Shown here: one piece after another, positions 16,457 to 23,816 of the stretch
How positions within the stretch are numbered: the stretch's first letter is position 1
How the letters are laid out: each line of letters starts with the position of its first letter
Origin: a bacterium
Lineage (GTDB): Bacteria; SM23-31; JAUVVT01
Direction of reading: 5' to 3'
Length of the DNA stretch: 40,164 bases
Assembly (NCBI GenBank): GCA_030616165.1
Contig: JAUWXV010000004.1
Span: 1-40,164 of the forward strand
Notes under the pieces: model-generated
What the model saw: only the letters and a program-made list of their open reading frames with translations
Databases searched by the model: none
Told to the model about the DNA's origin: nothing
Position numbers and translations under genes: made by a program

Positions 16457-17671
16457 ATGGTTTTCGATAAGTCATTAATTATAAAGCCAGCAGGTGCAAA
16501 CTGCAATTTCGATTGTGATTATTGCTTTTATTTAAAGAAAAGTGAGTTGTATCCTGATGTTAAAAAGCATCGTATGTCTGTTGATGTGCTGGAGGAGATG
16601 ATAAAGCAGGTTATGCAGTCATCGGGAAAGCAGGTTGGTTTTATCTGGCAGGGTGGAGAACCTACACTAATGGGGCTTGATTTTTTTAAGAAAGTTGTTG
16701 AGTTTCAGCAGAAATATGGAAAGGGACAAATAGTTTCCAACGCATTTCAGACAAATGGATATCTCTTGAACGAGGATTGGGCAAGACTTTTTCATCAATA
16801 TAAATTTTTGATTGGGCTTTCTATCGATGGGGAGCCGTTTGTCCATAATCGTTTCCGAAGGACTATTGGAGGTGGTTCAACTTTTGAGAAAATCTGGAAG
16901 AATATGGAGATACTTAGACGGTATGATGTTGACTTCAACTTTCTTGCAATGGTCAACAGTGAGAGTGCAAAATATCCTGAAAAGACTTTTAATTTTTTCT
17001 TAAAAAACAATATAATTTATATGCAGTTTATTCCAATAGTAGAGTATGATAATAAAGGAGAAATAGCGGATTTTTCTGTATCCCCATCTGCGTATGGCGA
17101 TTTTTTATGCAGGTTGTTTGATTTATGGTATAATAATGGGCATCCAAATACTTCAGTTCGTGATTTTGATTCATTACTTCACAAAGAGGTTCGGGGAAGA
17201 TGCACCATCTGTATATACGACAATCGCTGTGGACAGCACGTTGTAGTTGAGCATAATGGAGACGTTTACGCCTGTGATTTTTTTGTTGAGCCAAAGTGGA
17301 AATACGGTAACCTAATGGAAACTCCTCTGCCAGAACTCGTTTTAAGCGAAAAGTGTAAAGAATTCACAAATCTAAAAATGGATTTACAAAGGCAGTGCAG
17401 AAATTGCAAATGGTTCAGTTACTGTTATGGAGGATGCCAGAAATATAGAGGTATTAAGGATGACCCTGAAAAAAAGTACTACTTCTGTGAGTCATATAAA
17501 ACTTTTTTTGAGTATAGTGTTCCGAAGGTAAAAAAACTTGCAAAAATTGTAGCGGAATCAAATAGAGTACATAGTGATAATGCCTTGATGGATGCCAATA
17601 AAAAAGTAGGAAGAAATGCCCCATGTCCCTGTGGAAGCGGGCTTAAATACAAACACTGCTGTGGAGCATAA
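16457..17671 (+). CDS. Anaerobic sulfatase-maturating enzyme with C-terminal SEC-C motif
   Basis: A 404-residue radical SAM/SPASM enzyme. KPAGANCNFDCDYCFY holds Cys16, Cys20 and Cys23 for the SAM cluster; WQGGEPTLMG and FQTNGYLL follow, and LSIDGE contains the conserved Asp thought to act as base. The SPASM part has CTICIYDNRCG, DVYACDFF and CRNCKWFSYCYGGC, for two auxiliary clusters. Its role is to oxidise the active-site Cys of a sulfatase to formylglycine in the cytosol before Tat export, which fits the sulfatase gene just upstream. The last about 20 residues, GRNAPCPCGSGLKYKHCC, are a SEC-C zinc motif, an addition seen in part of this family. No strong ribosome binding site is visible before the ATG, so translation may depend on the upstream gene. 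Confidence 0.92.
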   Translation: MVFDKSLIIKPAGANCNFDCDYCFYLKKSELYPDVKKHRMSVDVLEEMIKQVMQSSGKQVGFIWQGGEPTLMGLDFFKKVVEFQQKYGKGQIVSNAFQTNGYLLNEDWARLFHQYKFLIGLSIDGEPFVHNRFRRTIGGGSTFEKIWKNMEILRRYDVDFNFLAMVNSESAKYPEKTFNFFLKNNIIYMQFIPIVEYDNKGEIADFSVSPSAYGDFLCRLFDLWYNNGHPNTSVRDFDSLLHKEVRGRCTICIYDNRCGQHVVVEHNGDVYACDFFVEPKWKYGNLMETPLPELVLSEKCKEFTNLKMDLQRQCRNCKWFSYCYGGCQKYRGIKDDPEKKYYFCESYKTFFEYSVPKVKKLAKIVAESNRVHSDNALMDANKKVGRNAPCPCGSGLKYKHCCGA

Positions 17672-17713
17672 CTTACTTACTTTGTGTAGAAAGTAAACAA
17701 AGAAACTTTATAA
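17672..17713 (+). repeat. Dispersed palindromic repeat, copy 2 (degenerate)
   Basis: TTACTTTGTGTAGAAAGTAA followed by ACAAAGAAACTTTATAA is a mutated copy of the unit at 9884-9924. The stem is shorter (TTACTTT against AAAGTAA). It starts right after the stop codon of the maturase gene, so it could also serve as its 3' hairpin. Confidence 0.6.
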
Positions 17714-17729
17714 TTATGACCTTTTATAG

Positions 17730-17820
17730 CGGAAAGGGGGGGATTCGAACCCCCGGTAAAGATATTCTCCCTACAATCGCTTAGCAGGCGATCGCCTTAA
17801 ACCAACTCGGCCACCTTTCC
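17730..17820 (-). tRNA. tRNA-Ser (anticodon GCU)
   Basis: Read on the minus strand, the gene begins GGAAAGGTGGCCGAGTTGG and closes with GGGGGTTCGAATCCCCC and CCTTTCC plus a discriminator G. The 7-bp acceptor stem is perfect. The anticodon loop CTGCTAA (anticodon bases at 17783-17785) reads AGC/AGU serine codons. A long variable arm lies between the anticodon and T arms, as required for class II tRNA-Ser. CCA is not encoded after the discriminator base, so it is added by the CCA enzyme. The gene stands alone. Confidence 0.95.
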
Positions 17821-17950
17821 GAAATGGTTAAACAATTATTAAACCTTATCTTCTATCAATTTAATTTGTAAATAAGATTAACTTTATTATTTTTAAATTT
17901 TTTGGAAAAAAAGTTGCACAAAAAAACTGTTTAATTTTTATCAGTTAAAA

Positions 17951-17978
17951 TTTAAAAAATATTTACTTAAATAACAAG
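17951..17978 (+). repeat. 28-base direct repeat, left copy
   Basis: The 28 bases starting TTTAAAAAATATTTACTTAA recur unchanged at 19888-19915, on the other side of the isomerase-like gene and in the same orientation. Two identical copies flanking one gene suggest a mobile or duplicated segment, or simply two members of a dispersed repeat. Confidence 0.7.
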
Positions 17979-17990
17979 TGTTTTATTTAC

Positions 17991-18034
17991 TTAACCTATT
18001 CATGAAATTTGATAGTATGATAATTTGTCATTTC
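17991..18034 (+). repeat. Dispersed TTATTCATAAAATTTGA-type repeat, copy 1
   Basis: CCTATTCATGAAATTTGATA and the following bases up to GATAATTTGTCATTTC match, with a few changes, 22489-22531 and, in the first half, 34483-34510. In copies 1 and 2 the unit runs straight into a palindromic GC-rich element. Confidence 0.65.
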
Positions 18035-18070
18035 TCCACTTCGCAATACTCCCCCCCCAAAATATACTTT

Positions 18071-18115
18071 GTCATTACGAGGAGCGAAGCGACGCCTGCG
18101 CAGGCGTGGTAATCT
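18071..18115 (+). repeat. REP-like palindromic element, copy 1
   Basis: GTCATTACGAGGAGCGAAGC leads into the perfect palindrome CGCCTGCGCAGGCG and then GTGGTAATCT; the outer parts ATTAC and GTAAT also pair loosely. A close copy lies at 19571-19614 in the same orientation. Elements of this kind are common non-coding repeats in many bacterial genomes. Confidence 0.75.
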
Positions 18116-18268
18116 ACTTTTTCAGCATTCTCCTTAAAAAAAATAGAACGATTTTTATCAAGAGATATTTCCGTATTATTTCCAGAAAAAAAATGAATCC
18201 TTGCTGGTTCGGAAACAATCGTCAAGGACTACCTTTAAAAATTCTTTTCGTGTAACTTTTATGTTAAA

Positions 18269-19378
18269 TTAGATGAGCGCTGCCACGACGTCTTCCATTA
18301 GTTTTAATGTTCCCGCCACCACATCTCCGCCTGCCTCATATTCGAGGGAGATATACCCGTGATAATTGGCATTATTAAGAATATGAACGCATCGGGCAAT
18401 GTCAACATCCGGATATCTCGTCCAGCGTTTCGCATGACACATGGATGAAGCCAGAGGAATCAGAGCCTCAAGCCCATGGTACAGCATATACTCATGCTCC
18501 CAATTACAAAAATCGGGTGAGGTCTCACAATAGAGGCTGTTTACTTCATTGACGATAATTCTCACATTCATCGGGTGTGCGGCAATACCCCAGTGGTTTT
18601 CAATCGTAACTTTAACACCAACCTTTTCCCCGTAATCTGCCATCTCTTTAAACGACTCGATCGCTCGTTTTAAGTAAGGGACTATCTCTCTGTTCCGGGA
18701 ATATCCTTCCTTTGTATCCGCGGACGGGGCAATCCTGGGACCTCCAGTATTCACCCTCATCGACTGCACTCCAATCTGTTTAGCGGCGTCGAGCCATATT
18801 TTTGCTACACGAATTCCCTCATTCCGTGCTTCTTCATCCTCCTCGCATATGCTCCGGGGTGCATTATTGGATATATGTTTTGCCATCACTCCGGTTTCGA
18901 CAATTTTATCAGCAAGTTTGTCCAGATACCGCTTTGATGAAGGCAGCGACGGATCAAAGCCACGATTGGTAAATTGTGATTCATCATCGATATCCCCGAA
19001 TAGTGGGTCCCATAGGTCCATTTTTGTGACACCGGGATAGGTATCCTTTGTCCATTGAGGGAAGTCGAGCATAGTAATTTCACCATACTTCTGCTTGAAT
19101 TGCTCGAGTTCCTGCATACGTGCCTTCTGTGCGTCGCTCATCGGACGTGTCGGCGACCTCCTAGATCGTCGCTTGAACAAACGATTGACCGCATAACTGT
19201 TAGATGCTATCTGCTTAATGCGTTCATCTCTCGGTCTCGCATACGCCTTTTGGCTTGCAGTCAGTACCGCTCCTGCGGCTGCGGTCAACGCTATTCCTTT
19301 CCCCACTGATTTTAAAAAATCCCGGCGTCCCACTCCCGAAGATCCCAACTCCATTATTTGTTCTTCTATCCTGTCCAT
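18269..19378 (-). CDS. Tat-exported sugar isomerase/epimerase-like TIM barrel
   Basis: A 369-residue protein with a twin-arginine signal, GRRDFLKSVGKGIALTAAAG (about 17-36), so it is exported folded. The C-terminal 200 residues resemble the AP endonuclease-2 TIM barrel: SMRVNTGGPRI, VTIENHWGIAAHP, MCHAKRWTR and YISLEYEAGGD supply the expected Glu and His ligands. Between signal and barrel is an Arg-rich stretch (RLFKRRSRRSPTRP). It would act on sugars or keto-sugars in the periplasm. AAGGAG lies just before the ATG. The base composition is visibly richer in G and C than the neighbours, and repeats flank it on both sides, so the gene may have arrived by transfer. It is only distantly similar to the barrel at 6027. 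Confidence 0.78.
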   Translation of the reverse strand: MDRIEEQIMELGSSGVGRRDFLKSVGKGIALTAAAGAVLTASQKAYARPRDERIKQIASNSYAVNRLFKRRSRRSPTRPMSDAQKARMQELEQFKQKYGEITMLDFPQWTKDTYPGVTKMDLWDPLFGDIDDESQFTNRGFDPSLPSSKRYLDKLADKIVETGVMAKHISNNAPRSICEEDEEARNEGIRVAKIWLDAAKQIGVQSMRVNTGGPRIAPSADTKEGYSRNREIVPYLKRAIESFKEMADYGEKVGVKVTIENHWGIAAHPMNVRIIVNEVNSLYCETSPDFCNWEHEYMLYHGLEALIPLASSMCHAKRWTRYPDVDIARCVHILNNANYHGYISLEYEAGGDVVAGTLKLMEDVVAALI

Positions 19379-19570
19379 AATATTCTCCTTTTTAATATTA
19401 TATGTTATATGATAAAAGATTTTATTAATTACTGAACTTTTGTAAAATTCAGATTATGGTAAAAAAGCCAAAATAATAAGCTATGTGCGTGTCCATTGGG
19501 TTGGTGTTGTCACCAACACACTTTGCTACTTGCAAGATCAATAAATACATGTCATTGGGATCTACCTCTG

Positions 19571-19614
19571 GTACGACGAGGAGCGGTGCGACGCCTGCGC
19601 AGGCGTGGTAATCC
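19571..19614 (+). repeat. REP-like palindromic element, copy 2
   Basis: GTACGACGAGGAGCGGTGCG followed by ACGCCTGCGCAGGCGTGGTA is the same unit as 18071-18115 with about five changes. The central CGCCTGCGCAGGCG palindrome is unchanged. Confidence 0.75.
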
Positions 19615-19887
19615 AATCTTAAGAATCTTTGCATTGATTATATTCGTATAAAAAAATCAAAATTTACAAAAGTTTTGTAATTATATAAAAGAAACATCCT
19701 CCAAACTTTTCTGAAGTGACTAAATACTCACCTTTCACTTAAAACTTCAAGACTGATTAATTTCGGGCTTAGGAACCAGCTGATGTAAACCTATTCTTTC
19801 GACGAGAAAACTCACGATATGGGGTTTTTTTAGCCGAAGCTATAAAATTCTATAACTTAATATTTTCATTCCAATATTTAATTGAAG

Positions 19888-19915
19888 TTTAAAAAATATT
19901 TACTTAAATAACAAG
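19888..19915 (+). repeat. 28-base direct repeat, right copy
   Basis: Identical to 17951-17978 (ends TTACTTAAATAACAAG). The two copies are about 1.9 kb apart and enclose the Tat-exported isomerase-like gene together with both REP-like copies. Confidence 0.7.
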
Positions 19916-20111
19916 ATTTTTTTAATCTCACAAAATTTTGCTTTATTAAAAGTTAGTTTATTCCAAATTTCTAATTATTTTTTTATTTTTGATTGCCTTA
20001 TTCTTTTAGATTTTTTATATTTATTCAAACCCAAAAAATTAATAACCACTGTAAATAATAATTTTGAACTATTTCTCTCTCCCTTAATTTATTTAAATAT
20101 ATTTTAAACTT

Positions 20112-22289
20112 ATGTTATCACATATTTTACGAAGAAAAAGGGAATTTAAATACTTAATATTAATTGTATTATATTCTCTGGTTTTTGCCTGTGACGGAAA
20201 GAAAGATAAATTTGAATTTTTTGAGATTGATGGTAGTTATATCTGGTTTAGAAACGATATTATCAAGCTTCGGATTGACAATAAAATGCTTATGAAAGTA
20301 TATTTTAAAACTGAAAAAATGGGACAATCTTTAAATATAGCAGAACCGGAAGAGTTTTTATCAAAACCCCCTCATTATGTTACTGTGAGCGGAAGAGAGG
20401 TAAAAAATTTTAATTTGATATCTGAAAAACCTCAAATTTCATATATTACAGGCAATTTTGGTTCAGGTAAAAGATTGATATTAAGAGGTATTACGGATGA
20501 GTCAGAGAAAATTAAAATAGAAAAGAGATTGATAATAGAACTCTACGAAAAATTTCCTGACACTGCGATAATGTATGTGGTATATAAAAATCTTGAAGAT
20601 TATAGAACAATAACTATAGAAAAGATATATAGTAATAGTTTCAGACTTGATGCATCATTGGTGAATAAAATGGATGAGCCGTATGATTTCTGGTCGTTTC
20701 AGGGCATTTCAGAATTCAATGGTGATTGGGTTGTAAAGATTACTGAAAATTTTTCGAGAACTAACTACTGCGGCACAAGGAGAATAGTCGGCAGCAACTC
20801 TGCGTATACCAGTGGACAAGGAATACCATTAGTGGATTTATGGACAGAAAGAATGGGAATGGCAGTAGCAATGATTGAGTCAGAACCAAAAATTGTGAGT
20901 TTCCCCGTAAATGTTGAATTTGATAAGACAGTCAGGGTCAGCGTTTTAGAAGAGCCGAAAGTAAAACTCAAACCAGGAGAAAGTTTTCAAACTTTTAAAT
21001 ATGCTGTAATTGTCCATAAACTTGACTATTTTGATACACTGAAAAGGTTAAAGGAATTACTTACAGTTCAGGGTTATACTATAAGGAATGCACCCCAGAT
21101 TGCTTATTATCCGTACTGGTCAACTCAAGGTTTTGGAAGTAATTTTATGCTAAATAATATATACGATAATTTTTCACAATTGAATAGACTTGGTATAGGC
21201 TGGATTGTTATAGATGAGGGTTGGTATAATCGGTTCGGAGACTGGATTCCTGTTAGGAAAATCTTTACTTCAGGTGAAGAGAGCGTAAAAGAGATTGTTT
21301 ATTTGATTCATAAGAACGGATTTAAAGCGATGCTCTGGTGGGTTCCCTTTTCGGTTCATATTGGTTCATTGATTGATAAAGAACATCCGGATTGGTTTAT
21401 ATTAAACGAAAAAGGGGAAAGGGAAGAAAGTGGTTGGGGTTCTTATTATATTTGTCCTGCTCATCCAGGAGTAAAAAAATATACAGTTAATCTTATTAGA
21501 AAGTTCATAAATGATTGGGGATTTGATGGATTTTATCTTGATGGGGCTTGTTTAAATTCTGTTCCATTTTGTTATACTGCAAATCATAATCATCCCTCTC
21601 CAACAGAATCGCTAAAATCTTTATCTGATTTTTTCAAAATTATATATGAAACATCGATTGATATTAAGCCGGATTTTGTAATAAAAGTGAGTCCGGATGG
21701 GATTTGCCCTTCAGTTTATAATATGTTCCAATACAATATGCCAGTTGTCGGCAGTCCGAACACAAGATTTCAGTTAAGAAGCAGGATCAAGGCGCTAAAA
21801 GCATTTTTTGAAGAAAAAGCACCAGTTGATTGCGATTACTACGAAGAAGGAATTCGGGATTTTGCTTCCTGTGTTGCCCCTGGCGGAGTGATATCGGTTA
21901 AATTCACAACCCTTAACCCCGATGATACAGATATACTAATAAGAACCGAGCCGAACATTCCCAAACCTACAAAATATACTGAAATGATTTATGAAAGATG
22001 GTTTACAATATATAGAGAAAAAAAATTATATAATGGAGAATATCTGAATCTTTATGATATAGGATTTGACAAACCAGAAACACATTTGATAAAAAAAGGA
22101 GAAAAATTTTATTACTCGTTTTTTTCAACATTCTGGGATGGTAAAATTGAATTAAGAGGTCTGGAAAAGAAAAGATATCAGGTGAGAGATTATATTCGTA
22201 ATGATGATTTGGAGAGTGTTAAAGGACCAGAAGATAATATTGAAATCGGATTTAAGGAATTTTTACTTCTTGAACTTACTCCGAGATAA
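20112..22289 (+). CDS. GH36-like (alpha-galactosidase-type) lipoprotein
   Basis: A 725-residue protein. The N-terminus is positively charged, then hydrophobic, ending LVFAC (Cys27), a fair lipobox, so it is probably membrane-anchored outside the cytoplasm. Residues about 40-310 form a beta-rich N-terminal domain. The rest is a TIM barrel of the GH36/melibiase clan: WIVIDEGWYNRFGDW, FKAMLWWVPF, WGFDGFYLDGACLN with the Asp at the nucleophile position, and VKVSPDGICP. In classical GH36 a Lys precedes the nucleophile by two; here Tyr stands there, so specificity or even activity may differ. A short beta domain closes the protein. It would release terminal alpha-linked sugars from oligosaccharides. 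It stands alone with long gaps on both sides. Confidence 0.72.
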   Translation: MLSHILRRKREFKYLILIVLYSLVFACDGKKDKFEFFEIDGSYIWFRNDIIKLRIDNKMLMKVYFKTEKMGQSLNIAEPEEFLSKPPHYVTVSGREVKNFNLISEKPQISYITGNFGSGKRLILRGITDESEKIKIEKRLIIELYEKFPDTAIMYVVYKNLEDYRTITIEKIYSNSFRLDASLVNKMDEPYDFWSFQGISEFNGDWVVKITENFSRTNYCGTRRIVGSNSAYTSGQGIPLVDLWTERMGMAVAMIESEPKIVSFPVNVEFDKTVRVSVLEEPKVKLKPGESFQTFKYAVIVHKLDYFDTLKRLKELLTVQGYTIRNAPQIAYYPYWSTQGFGSNFMLNNIYDNFSQLNRLGIGWIVIDEGWYNRFGDWIPVRKIFTSGEESVKEIVYLIHKNGFKAMLWWVPFSVHIGSLIDKEHPDWFILNEKGEREESGWGSYYICPAHPGVKKYTVNLIRKFINDWGFDGFYLDGACLNSVPFCYTANHNHPSPTESLKSLSDFFKIIYETSIDIKPDFVIKVSPDGICPSVYNMFQYNMPVVGSPNTRFQLRSRIKALKAFFEEKAPVDCDYYEEGIRDFASCVAPGGVISVKFTTLNPDDTDILIRTEPNIPKPTKYTEMIYERWFTIYREKKLYNGEYLNLYDIGFDKPETHLIKKGEKFYYSFFSTFWDGKIELRGLEKKRYQVRDYIRNDDLESVKGPEDNIEIGFKEFLLLELTPR

Positions 22290-22519
22290 CATAAACATTA
22301 ATAAAAATCTAATATTATATTTAAAATTGCAAAAAAGTCATTAAAAACTTAACAAAATATCATTCAGTAAGTTAATATTTTTTTGTTGATATATAAGAAA
22401 AATATGACTATTATTATGTATCAAAAAACGACAGGTAAGTGATAAAGTGTAAAAAAATTTTAATTATAATCCATAAATTTTTATTATCCTGACTTATTCA
22501 TAAAATTTGAGAGTAGTAT
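22290..22519. other. AT-rich intergenic stretch
   Basis: This lies between the GH36-like gene and the MITE-like element. It has no coding signal and no clear terminator. Its end (22489-22519) is the second copy of the TTATTCATAAAATTTGA repeat. Confidence 0.4.
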
Positions 22520-22531
22520 AATTTGTCATTT
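22489..22531 (+). repeat. Dispersed TTATTCATAAAATTTGA-type repeat, copy 2
   Basis: CTGACTTATTCATAAAATTT and the bases up to TAATTTGTCATTTC match copy 1 at 17991-18034 and, in part, 34483-34510. Its last bases are also the start of the MITE-like element. Confidence 0.65.
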
Positions 22532-22641
22532 CGACCGGAGTCCCCCGAGTACTCGGGGGACGGAGTGTCCGCCTTTGGCGGAGAGAAATCTCAAAAGAAG
22601 AGATGTCTCGTCCCGATGGTTCGGAATAGACATGACAAATT
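22520..22641. mobile_element. MITE-like palindromic element (122 bases)
   Basis: The ends AATTTGTCAT (22520-22529) and ATGACAAATT (22632-22641) are perfect inverted repeats. Inside are a perfect 20-base palindrome at 22541-22560 (TCCCCCGAGT and its complement) and TCCGCC/GGCGGA at 22568-22582. There is no coding capacity. The sequence GTCATTTCGACCGGAG with GAGAAATCT inside is of a kind found as dispersed non-coding repeats. Mobility is inferred from the shape only; no target-site duplication was identified. Confidence 0.6.
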
Positions 22642-22759
22642 GAGATATGCACAATTATTTGTATTTATATGAGTTATAAACCACAAAAAGAATATTTATG
22701 AATTATTCAGGTTATTTAAGTTAATTATTAATTAAAGGGCCTTATTGTTAAGGGCATTG

Positions 22760-23707
22760 ATGAGAATACTGAGTTTCAAATCATCTATGGTTGGGTTGGT
22801 CCTGACCTATTTCATGGCTCAAGTGCTCCCGGCGCAGCAAATTGGGGATGTGAACTTCAATCCGTCGATAGACAATCCAGCCTATCCTCAAGGGGAAGGC
22901 CCGGTGGTGCTCATCGATGAGGCTCATCACAATTTTCACACCGTAAATGGTCGCTATCAAGCATTCGCCGACTTGCTTCGACGAGATGGTTATGTGGTAA
23001 AAGGATTGGCATCCAAGTTCACTTTAGACGCTCTCCAGACAGGGGATATTTTAGTGATCTCAAACGCCCTTGCCGAGGCCAACGTAGAGGACTGGAGTTT
23101 GCCCACTTCTTCTGCCTTTAATGAAGCGGAAATCACAGCGGTCCAGAGGTGGTTGAATGGCGGTGGTTCCCTGCTGCTGATTGCAGATCACATGCCTTTT
23201 CCGGGTGCGGCTGCCCAGCTTGCAGAGAAGTTTGGTCTTCTGTTTAGCAATGGTTATGTCCTCCATGTCGACTCTAATTCTGGCCCTATGAAATTCCGGT
23301 TGAAGGATGGATCACTTCAAGACCATCCAATTACTCGTGGTCGTAATCCAACTGAAGCGGTGAAGTTCGTTACTACTTTTACAGGGCAAGCGTTTCGGAT
23401 AGAGCCAGGAGTCAGTGCTCAATCTCTCATGATCCTCGATACAAAGTCGGTTCTCATGTTTCCATTGGAAGCTGGGGGAGTTTCTGAGAAAACCCCCCGT
23501 CTCTCGGCGGCTGGCATGCTGCAAGGAGCCGCATTGCGCCTGGGTGCTGGTAGCGTGGCGGTGTTTGGTGAAGCGGCAATGTTTACGGCGCAGGTGTCTG
23601 GACCAGAACGCAGACCGATGGGTATGAATCATCCCGAAGCTCCGTACAATGCCCAGTTTGTTTTAAATGTACTTCACTGGCTCTCGGGATTGCTTCCTGA
23701 TAGATGA
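22760..23707 (+). CDS. DUF4350-like secreted protein, GC-rich and probably foreign
   Basis: A 315-residue protein with an N-terminal signal sequence (MRILSFKSSMVGLVLTYF ending near VLPAQQ). VVLIDEAHHNFHTVNGRY, YVVKGLASKF, DILVISNAL and WLNGGGSLLLIADHMPFPGA follow the pattern of DUF4350, a Rossmann-like domain related to glutamine-amidotransferase-like folds with no known reaction. An upstream TTG at 22745 is in frame, but the ATG at 22760 is preferred because AGGG lies 6 bases before it. The gene has a much higher G+C content and a different codon choice than its neighbours, and the high-GC sequence continues about 80 bases past the stop. A MITE-like element lies just upstream. Recent transfer is likely. 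Confidence 0.65.
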   Translation: MRILSFKSSMVGLVLTYFMAQVLPAQQIGDVNFNPSIDNPAYPQGEGPVVLIDEAHHNFHTVNGRYQAFADLLRRDGYVVKGLASKFTLDALQTGDILVISNALAEANVEDWSLPTSSAFNEAEITAVQRWLNGGGSLLLIADHMPFPGAAAQLAEKFGLLFSNGYVLHVDSNSGPMKFRLKDGSLQDHPITRGRNPTEAVKFVTTFTGQAFRIEPGVSAQSLMILDTKSVLMFPLEAGGVSEKTPRLSAAGMLQGAALRLGAGSVAVFGEAAMFTAQVSGPERRPMGMNHPEAPYNAQFVLNVLHWLSGLLPDR

Positions 23708-23743
23708 AAAGGGATGGCCCTCTAATCCGCGGTTCAAGCGGAC

Positions 23744-23766
23744 CGAAACTCGCTACGCTCGTTTCG
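23744..23766. repeat. GC-rich hairpin behind the DUF4350-like gene
   Basis: CGAAAC (23744-23749) pairs with GTTTCG (23761-23766), with a small inner GC/GC pairing. It belongs to the high-GC tail that seems to have come with the DUF4350-like gene and may end its transcript, though it is not followed by a T tract. Confidence 0.4.
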
Positions 23767-23816
23767 ACAGATTAACCGCCAGCCGATACGGGTAAAAAAG
23801 GAGAAGAGATTATTTA

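Larger units (their letters stand above)
17821..18268. other. Repeat-bearing intergenic stretch
   Basis: Between tRNA-Ser and the isomerase-like gene lie an AT-rich leader, a 28-base repeat at 17951-17978, a copy of the TTATTCATAAAATTTGA-type repeat at 17991-18034, a C8 run near 18051-18058 and a REP-like palindrome at 18071-18115. The remaining part to 18268 holds nothing I recognise. Confidence 0.5.
19379..20111. other. 733-base intergenic region with repeats, no gene
   Basis: The region holds a GTTGGTG/CACCAAC hairpin (19500-19517), a REP-like copy (19571-19614) and the right 28-base repeat (19888-19915). The rest is AT-rich and must contain promoters for the divergent isomerase-like and GH36-like genes. 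Translation in all frames gave no family I recognise. Confidence 0.5.

Noticed and set aside
18025-18255. Small open frames over the REP-like elements, here and at 19449-19634
   Set aside because: They arise from reading the palindromic repeat itself; both strands are open and no start signal or family match exists.
17951-22641. CRISPR array among the repeats
   Set aside because: The repeats are few, of different kinds and irregularly spaced; no cas gene is present in the window.
22745-22759. TTG start for the DUF4350-like gene
   Set aside because: The ATG at 22760 has AGGG at the right distance and begins a normal signal sequence.
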